DNA of 64,000 bases from Planctomycetota bacterium (GTDB lineage: Bacteria; Planctomycetota; Phycisphaerae; Phycisphaerales; UBA1924), in NCBI GenBank assembly GCA_024280755.1, contig JAJRPN010000009.1, positions 19,613 to 83,612 on the forward strand, in the 5' to 3' direction. How positions within the stretch are numbered: position 1 is the stretch's first letter; every line of letters begins with the position of its first letter. A program made the translations under genes and the position numbers. The notes under the pieces are model-generated. The model was not told the DNA's origin. It did no database searches and saw only the letters and a program-made list of their open reading frames with translations. Positions 59,163 through 64,000 of this stretch are shown here, piece after piece.

Positions 59163-61652
59163 ATGCGGAGCCATCTTGTCATCGTTGCTTTTTTTCTCCT
59201 TGCCATATCGTCATCCTTGGCGGCTGCTCAAGATGCTGTCGCAGGAGATGGGGAGCCGATTCAGATTTCGCAATATCCCGGAGCACCATTCGAGGATAGG
59301 AATGGGAATCTCTGGTTCGGCACCGTACTTGAAGGGCTCATCCGATTTGACGGCGATGAGTTCGTCACATTCACCAAAGAGGATGGTCTTGGCAGTGACA
59401 TGACTGGGGGCATTGTTGAAGACGAGGAGGGAATACTTTGGATCGCAACAAGTGGTGGGCTTACAAAATATGATGGCGAAACATTCACAACCCTGACGAA
59501 CTATGAGCCGATCAAGGTTACGCAGGGTTGGGCCGAGCATGGGAATCATCGGCATCTGTCGGGTCTCATGATTGACAGTCACGGAAAGTTGTGGATTGCC
59601 ACAATGGATGGGGTTTTTCAGTACGATGGCGAGATATTTACACGCTTTGAGATGCCAGTCGTCGCTGTGGATCAAAAATGGTTATTTACACCTCGGAAAG
59701 TCTCTAGCATCTATGAAGACCAAGGCGGTGATCTTTGGTTTGGAACTGACGGTGCGGGGGCCGTGCGATGGGACGGCAAGACAATGGTTGTCTATACGGT
59801 AAAAACCCACGGTTTGAGCAGCGATAATGTCAGCAAGATTTTTCAGGACAGCCGGGGGGATTATTGGTTTGGGACTGCAAATGGAGGCGTGAGTCATTTC
59901 GACGGCGACACCTTTACCACACACCTAAGAAGCAAAGAGTTTTCGAAACATTCAGGGTGGGGTCGATACTTCGCGATACATGAAGATCGCCAGGGCTATG
60001 TGTGGTTCGGGGCGGCGTATGAGGGCGGCGGCGCGTATCGGTACGATGGCGAATCATTCGAGTATTTCTCAGGGAACCCAGGACTCGGAGCTGGCGGCGT
60101 TCCAAGCATTCGGGAGGATAGAAGCGGAAACATGTGGTTTGGAACCACGGGCGGCGTGTATCACTACAACGGGGAACACTTTGTAAACTTCACAATGAAC
60201 AATCCTGTGATGCCAGTGCAGATCAATGAACCAGATTCTGTTTCACTCGAAGGCTGGGCGGAAGAGACCTTTGATTTGCCGCCGGGGTTTGCACCGGATT
60301 TGCCTACAGGCACAGAGTCATTGCGATTTGCACCAGGGTGGAAAGAGCCGAGTTCGGAGAACTTTTGGTCGTATGCGTTTGTGATGTGGATCGATGAACC
60401 ATCACCTGATGCCGAGCGAGTCAAGGAGTTGCTTGCGAGCTATTACGATGGGCTGATGTCGACCTTTGCGAGGAAGAAATACGGGCATGTCAGTATCAAG
60501 CCTGCGAAGATCACCGTGAAACGAATCGGGGCGAATCGGTTTGAGGCATCTATGAACCTGATCGATGCGTTCGCTACCTTTGAGCCGATTGACATCCGGG
60601 TTGTCATTGATACGGTCGCAGATGACGATGATCACTCGTTTGTTTGCATTCAACTCAGCCATCAGCCAAAGGAACACAAGATTTGGCGATCTTTAGAAGC
60701 GGCGATCAAAGAGATTCAGGCGAAGGCGATCTCTTTGGAGGTCTTGAAGGATCGGGCATCATATGCGATGCTGGATCAGGAGGCGGTGGAGGCTCTTGCT
60801 CGCACGGCTCAATCACACTGGGTACGGGAGTTTTCGGGATTTACTTACCAACGCGTAGAGCACTTTGCTGCGGGCGGGGTTTCGCATTGGATGTCGATCT
60901 GGTTGCATGATCAAACCGGGCTTGAGTTCGTGATGGTTCCGGGCGGGAAGTTCCAGATGGGATCGCCGGCGGATGAGCCTGATCGGCATGATAATGAACT
61001 CCAGCATTGGGTCACCCTTGATCCATTTTTGATCGCTCGGAGCGAGTGCACGCAAGAGGCGTGGGCCAAGATTGCAGTCGAAGCAGGTATTGATGATGCC
61101 CCTTTGCATTTCAAGGGGCCCGAGCAGGCCCCGGTTGAGCGTGTCACGACCGAAGATGTGATGGCTTGGTGCCAGACAGCGAATCTGATGTTGCCGACGG
61201 AGGCGCAATGGGAGTTCATGTGCCGATCGGGTACGACAACGGCGTGGACGATGGGTGCCAGTAAGGACGAGCTGAGCCGATACGCGAACATTGGGAGTGC
61301 GGATTGCCCACAGGATTGGATCGATCACCCGTTTGGAATCACTGAGCCTTGGCACGATGGGTATGGAGACGAGTTGTCGCCAGTTGGATCGTTCGCTCCC
61401 AACTCGTTCGGCTTGTTCGGTGTCCACGGGAATGTGAGGGAGTTGTGCCGAGACGATCTCATGAGCTATGAAGTACAAGTTGAGAAGGGAACAGGATTGA
61501 GGCCCGGCGTGTCAGGAAGCCGCGTTGTTCGTGGTGGTAGTTTCAATCATGCATCGTGGCAGGCAAGATCGGCCCGTCGCCTAAAAAGAGTTGCCTCGGC
61601 TCACAGGATGGTCGGCTTTCGCCCATCGCTGGATCTGCCTTTTAGATATTAA
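59163..61652 (+). CDS. Secreted two-component-regulator propeller fused to a SUMF1-like domain
   Basis: An 829-residue protein, ATG 59163 (GAGAGG ten bases upstream; TTG 59145 would spoil the signal peptide). After a signal peptide (1-22) come about seven regulator-propeller repeats (e.g. [56 protein letters not shown]; residues 45-345), a roughly 230-residue middle region, and a C-terminal SUMF1/FGE domain (587-829: [13 protein letters not shown] ... [18 protein letters not shown] ... MVGFRPSLD). The two FGE active-site cysteines after GGS are missing, so it is not an active sulfatase-modifying enzyme. Confidence 0.82.
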   Translation: MRSHLVIVAFFLLAISSSLAAAQDAVAGDGEPIQISQYPGAPFEDRNGNLWFGTVLEGLIRFDGDEFVTFTKEDGLGSDMTGGIVEDEEGILWIATSGGLTKYDGETFTTLTNYEPIKVTQGWAEHGNHRHLSGLMIDSHGKLWIATMDGVFQYDGEIFTRFEMPVVAVDQKWLFTPRKVSSIYEDQGGDLWFGTDGAGAVRWDGKTMVVYTVKTHGLSSDNVSKIFQDSRGDYWFGTANGGVSHFDGDTFTTHLRSKEFSKHSGWGRYFAIHEDRQGYVWFGAAYEGGGAYRYDGESFEYFSGNPGLGAGGVPSIREDRSGNMWFGTTGGVYHYNGEHFVNFTMNNPVMPVQINEPDSVSLEGWAEETFDLPPGFAPDLPTGTESLRFAPGWKEPSSENFWSYAFVMWIDEPSPDAERVKELLASYYDGLMSTFARKKYGHVSIKPAKITVKRIGANRFEASMNLIDAFATFEPIDIRVVIDTVADDDDHSFVCIQLSHQPKEHKIWRSLEAAIKEIQAKAISLEVLKDRASYAMLDQEAVEALARTAQSHWVREFSGFTYQRVEHFAAGGVSHWMSIWLHDQTGLEFVMVPGGKFQMGSPADEPDRHDNELQHWVTLDPFLIARSECTQEAWAKIAVEAGIDDAPLHFKGPEQAPVERVTTEDVMAWCQTANLMLPTEAQWEFMCRSGTTTAWTMGASKDELSRYANIGSADCPQDWIDHPFGITEPWHDGYGDELSPVGSFAPNSFGLFGVHGNVRELCRDDLMSYEVQVEKGTGLRPGVSGSRVVRGGSFNHASWQARSARRLKRVASAHRMVGFRPSLDLPFRY

Positions 61653-61707
61653 GCCTTCGCATGAGTATTATGCTTTCGATACGAACTCAATCGAAGGGCT
61701 GAACTCA

Positions 61708-62061
61708 ATGACGGATTTGCCAAAGTGTCCAAAGTGTGATGATGACTACACCTATCAGGATCGAGATATGTTTGTGTGTCCATCGTGCGCACATGAGTGG
61801 GCATCGGTAGCTGATGGCTCGGTGAGTGGGGCTGATGAAGAGGCGGATAAGGTCGTGAAGGATTCCAACGGCAATGTGCTCCAAGACGGCGATACGGTCG
61901 TGGTGATCAAGGATCTGAAGGTGAAGGGATCATCGTTGGTCGTCAAGGGCGGCACGAAGGTCAAGAACATTCGGCTGGTGGATGGGGATCATGATATCGA
62001 TTGCAAGATTCCAGGTGTTGGAGCGATGGGGCTCAAATCAGAGTTTGTCAAAAAAGCATAG
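61708..62061 (+). CDS. PhnA/YjdM zinc-ribbon protein
   Basis: A 117-residue protein starting at ATG 61708 (AAGGG eleven bases upstream; earlier in-frame codons run through the preceding gene). [25 protein letters not shown] is the N-terminal zinc ribbon with two CxxC knuckles; [25 protein letters not shown] and [24 protein letters not shown] form the KOW-like C-terminal domain of YjdM. Despite the old name, this protein does not itself hydrolyse phosphonoacetate; its cellular role is uncertain. Confidence 0.92.
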   Translation: MTDLPKCPKCDDDYTYQDRDMFVCPSCAHEWASVADGSVSGADEEADKVVKDSNGNVLQDGDTVVVIKDLKVKGSSLVVKGGTKVKNIRLVDGDHDIDCKIPGVGAMGLKSEFVKKA

Positions 62062-62099
62062 TTGGTCAAAGAGGTGCGTTGAGCCAACGATTGTGAGCA

Positions 62100-62135
62100 G
62101 CCCATTCTTGCGATGGGTGATTTTTTTGATATACT
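62100..62135 (+). promoter_or_regulatory. Terminator overlapping the promoter of the next gene
   Basis: A stem (CCCAT / ATGGG, 62101-62116) plus seven T (62121-62127) forms a terminator for phnA; it overlaps an extended -10 TGATATACT (62127-62135), the same box that precedes fliA at 36995. The end of one unit and the start of the next are thus superimposed. Confidence 0.55.
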
Positions 62136-62155
62136 TGGGCAAGAGGAGAATACAG

Positions 62156-63091
62156 ATGATGAATGCTTTGAGAGTTGCGATTTCGCTATTGGTTGGGTTT
62201 TCAACGATTGCCTTTGGTGCACCCGAGCCAGCGTTTACTTACGAATCCATGCTCAATCTGTATTTTTCAGATGACTCAGGGATGATTCGTATATCCGATA
62301 TGGATCTGGCGTTTGCGCCAGAGGGCGATATCAATGCGGCGGTAGTGGTGACCGACTCCGAGAATACGGTTGTCAAGAGCTATAAGTTTTATACAGAGCC
62401 TCGCTGGCGCAAGGGCGTGTATGCTCGGATGAGCGAGGTTGGCCCTGCGGACTTTGAACTCACTGAGCCGGGTGTATACAACCTTGTATTTTTGATTGAT
62501 GGCAAACCGATTAGCCGGTTGGCATTTGCTCTTGAACTGACATCCGAAGGAGATGATCCGTTTGATCCGGTTAAGAAGTACCGTTTCATCGGCATGTGGC
62601 AGGTGTATGGGTATCTGTTCATGAACACGCTCCGCGATGAGCCATTCCCCGAGTTGAACCTTTGGCTTGGCGGTAAAGACCTGGCAGAAGGCGATAGCAA
62701 GGATACATTCATTGCAACAGTAAAAGATGAAGAAGGCAAAGTGCTTGCTCATTCAAAGGATACCCAAGGCTACTTCGGCGATGGGCACTATGAACAAACC
62801 GAGATCAGCCTCTACTTCCCGCATACGCATGAGCGGATCATCAATGCGATGCCTTATATGCTGAGCGATTGGGTTGCCAACGATGGTCACTACACGATCG
62901 AGGTGACACGAAGTTCGGATAAGCAACTGCTTCGTCGGTTCCATGTTGTCGTCAAGGATGGCAAGATTGAGGAACTGCCCGCAACCAATCTCAAGTTTGA
63001 GCCTCATGTCGATTACATCGTGCCTCGCGTGGGTGATAAGCATTCACAGAACTACGGCTTCGAAAAAGCGATCTGGCTCAAATCAGAATAA
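62156..63091 (+). CDS. Secreted protein of unknown function
   Basis: A 311-residue protein from ATG 62156 with GAGGAG eight bases upstream; the open frame upstream lies inside phnA. A signal peptide (MMNALRVAISLLVGFSTIAFG) directs it to the periplasm or outside. The mature part consists of beta-rich segments (ADMDL..., VVVTDSENTVVKSYKFYTEP, YNLVFLIDGKPISRLAFALEL, LNLWLGGKDL, HYTIEVTRSSDKQLLRRFHVVVKDGK) suggestive of two immunoglobulin-like domains. No catalytic motif or family is apparent. A carbonic anhydrase gene follows. Confidence 0.65.
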   Translation: MMNALRVAISLLVGFSTIAFGAPEPAFTYESMLNLYFSDDSGMIRISDMDLAFAPEGDINAAVVVTDSENTVVKSYKFYTEPRWRKGVYARMSEVGPADFELTEPGVYNLVFLIDGKPISRLAFALELTSEGDDPFDPVKKYRFIGMWQVYGYLFMNTLRDEPFPELNLWLGGKDLAEGDSKDTFIATVKDEEGKVLAHSKDTQGYFGDGHYEQTEISLYFPHTHERIINAMPYMLSDWVANDGHYTIEVTRSSDKQLLRRFHVVVKDGKIEELPATNLKFEPHVDYIVPRVGDKHSQNYGFEKAIWLKSE

Positions 63092-63109
63092 GTTCGCCCT
63101 GGGAGTGTG

Positions 63110-63190
63110 TTATTCATTGAGTTTTTCACCGCATTTTTTGCAGAACTTGGCGTCCTGATCGTGCATGTCGGCCCGGTTCCCCAAAAGCAT
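63110..63190 (-). CDS. Possible micro-ORF with a zinc knuckle
   Basis: On the minus strand ATG 63190 (or ATG 63166) to TAA 63110 encodes 26 (or 18) residues ending KFCKKCGEKLNE, a typical zinc-ribbon C-X2-C ending. It is convergent with and inside the gap before the carbonic anhydrase. No ribosome site precedes either ATG. It could be a remnant of a longer zinc-ribbon gene or a chance frame. Confidence 0.22.
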   Translation of the reverse strand: MLLGNRADMHDQDAKFCKKCGEKLNE

Positions 63191-63262
63191 TCACTGATGA
63201 GCCAGAGACATGGGGATTGCGTATCATTGCCTGTATTCATTCTTAACTTATTAGGGGTAGAC

Positions 63263-63856
63263 ATGATTCCAGCACTTGAAGCACTCGAAAAACTCAAAGA
63301 AGGCAACCGTCGGTTTGTAGCCGGTAAATCTGCCGAGTTACACCGGACACATAAGTTGGTGGATAACCAAGAGCCGTTCGCGGTGGTGCTCGGTTGTTCA
63401 GACTCTCGGGTGCCGCCTGAGATTTTGTTTGATCAGGGTGTGGGCGATATGTTCGTGATTCGGATCGCGGGCAACATTGTGACGCCTTTGGAGCTTGGGA
63501 GTGTTGAGTTCGCGGCCGTCAAGTTCGGGCCTCGGCTCGTGGTGGTGATGGGGCATACCTGCTGTGGAGCAGTGCAAGCGACGGTCGAGATGCTGGCATC
63601 GGGTAAGACAGCCGAGACGGCAGGCCTCTCGGCTGGGATGAAAACGATCGTCGAACATATTGGTGTTTCAGTCGATCTTCAGGCTGATCAAACTCGCGTA
63701 GTCGATCAAACCATTAAGGCGAATGTACGCAACTCGGTCAAGTCCCTCCGGGAACAATCACAGGTGTTGATTGATCTGAGCAACGATGATGGGATGATGA
63801 TCGTCGGTGCGGTGTATGACATCAGCACCGGGGCAGTCTCGTTTTTAGATGATTGA
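63263..63856 (+). CDS. Beta-class carbonic anhydrase
   Basis: A 197-residue enzyme starting at ATG 63263, nine bases after AGGGGT; upstream frame-open sequence lacks family similarity. Zinc ligands and Asp/Arg dyad lie in LGCSDSRVPPEILFDQGVGD (Cys45, Asp47, Arg49) and GHTCCGAVQA (His98, Cys101). VIRIAGNIV and VLIDLSNDDGMMIVGAVYD complete the fold. It interconverts CO2 and bicarbonate. A mobile element follows its stop by six bases. Confidence 0.95.
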   Translation: MIPALEALEKLKEGNRRFVAGKSAELHRTHKLVDNQEPFAVVLGCSDSRVPPEILFDQGVGDMFVIRIAGNIVTPLELGSVEFAAVKFGPRLVVVMGHTCCGAVQATVEMLASGKTAETAGLSAGMKTIVEHIGVSVDLQADQTRVVDQTIKANVRNSVKSLREQSQVLIDLSNDDGMMIVGAVYDISTGAVSFLDD

Positions 63857-63861
63857 GCAGC

Positions 63862-64000
63862 TGACCTGCCCCCCAATAACTAGTCCATTCCTTATGCGAG
63901 TATCCTCGTAGAATGGGCGTATTTGGAAGGCAGACAATCATGGCCAGGAAACGGCATTCAGCAGAACAGATCATCAACAAACTCAGAGAGGCCGAGGTCC
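63862..64000. mobile_element. IS3-family insertion element, left end only
   Basis: TGACCTGCCCCCC at 63862, six bases after the carbonic anhydrase stop, resembles an IS3-family inverted terminal repeat, and the transposase OrfA begins at 63940. The element runs past the window edge, so its length, right end and target repeats cannot be seen. Confidence 0.75.
63940..64000 (+). CDS. IS3-family transposase OrfA (truncated by the window edge)
   Basis: The first 20 residues, MARKRHSAEQIINKLREAEV, match the IS3-family OrfA helix-turn-helix start (K-R-H-x-x-E-Q-I-x-x-K-L-R-E-A-E-V). GGAAGG lies twelve bases before the ATG. The rest is outside the window. Insertion is directly downstream of the carbonic anhydrase gene. 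Confidence 0.85.
   Translation, partial: MARKRHSAEQIINKLREAEV

Noticed and set aside
1..64000. CRISPR arrays, prophage, restriction-modification or toxin-antitoxin modules.
   Set aside because: No regularly spaced repeats and no matching protein families were seen anywhere in the window.

Overview
The window looks like a chromosomal segment of a flagellated, Gram-negative-type planctomycete, most likely class Phycisphaerae or a relative. The evidence is a complete flagellar export and basal-body cluster encoded almost entirely on the + strand, the lipid A enzyme LpxI, several lipoproteins, a dockerin-like EF-hand tail on a secreted glycosidase, and intergenic palindromic repeats of the kind common in planctomycetes. 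The taxonomic assignment is inference; no rRNA or ribosomal protein marker is present.

Layout: (1) 1-8313, envelope genes: a PilZ gene behind a sigma-28-like promoter, a minus-strand lpxI / TlyA-like methyltransferase pair, then a plus-strand run of two small conserved proteins, a LolA-like lipoprotein, an RDD membrane protein and a large TPR protein. (2) 8314-38072, about 30 kb of motility genes: FlgN-like chaperone, cytosolic histidine kinase and sigma-54 activator, flgB-flgC-fliE, fliF-G-H-I-J, a MotE-like protein, fliK, flgD, a TIGR02530-like protein, flgE, flbD, motA-motB-fliL, fliN, fliO-P-Q-R, flhB, flhA, flhF-flhG, a small membrane protein and the sigma-28 gene fliA. FliM, flagellin, FliD, FlgK/L, rod and ring genes are not here. 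(3) 38110-43194: folK, a tyrosine recombinase, small unknowns and a lipoprotein / TolB-like pair. (4) 43552-56449, housekeeping: gcvH, a LolD-like ATPase with an FtsX/MacB permease, queG, unknown membrane and hotdog proteins, an MBL hydrolase, gap, a P1B-type ATPase and pyrC, with three different palindromic repeat elements between them. (5) 56537-64000, a more mixed region: tRNA-Pro, a secreted beta-propeller glycosidase, a GNAT acetyltransferase, an unusual propeller-SUMF1 fusion protein, PhnA, a secreted protein, a beta-carbonic anhydrase and the left end of an IS3-family element cut by the window edge.

How it fits together: the sequence supports a three-tier flagellar cascade. The kinase/activator pair (activator with GAFTGA motif) sits directly upstream of a good sigma-54 promoter for flgBC-fliE; a second good sigma-54 promoter precedes fliF, behind a terminator. 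fliA has its own extended -10 promoter, and well-spaced sigma-28 boxes precede motA and the PilZ gene. The most unusual items are the FliN with a duplicated N-terminal motif and no FliM beside it, the propeller-SUMF1 fusion lacking the FGE catalytic cysteines, structured leaders that begin at predicted start sites, and the palindromic repeats. I did not find a wholly new defence or mobile system.
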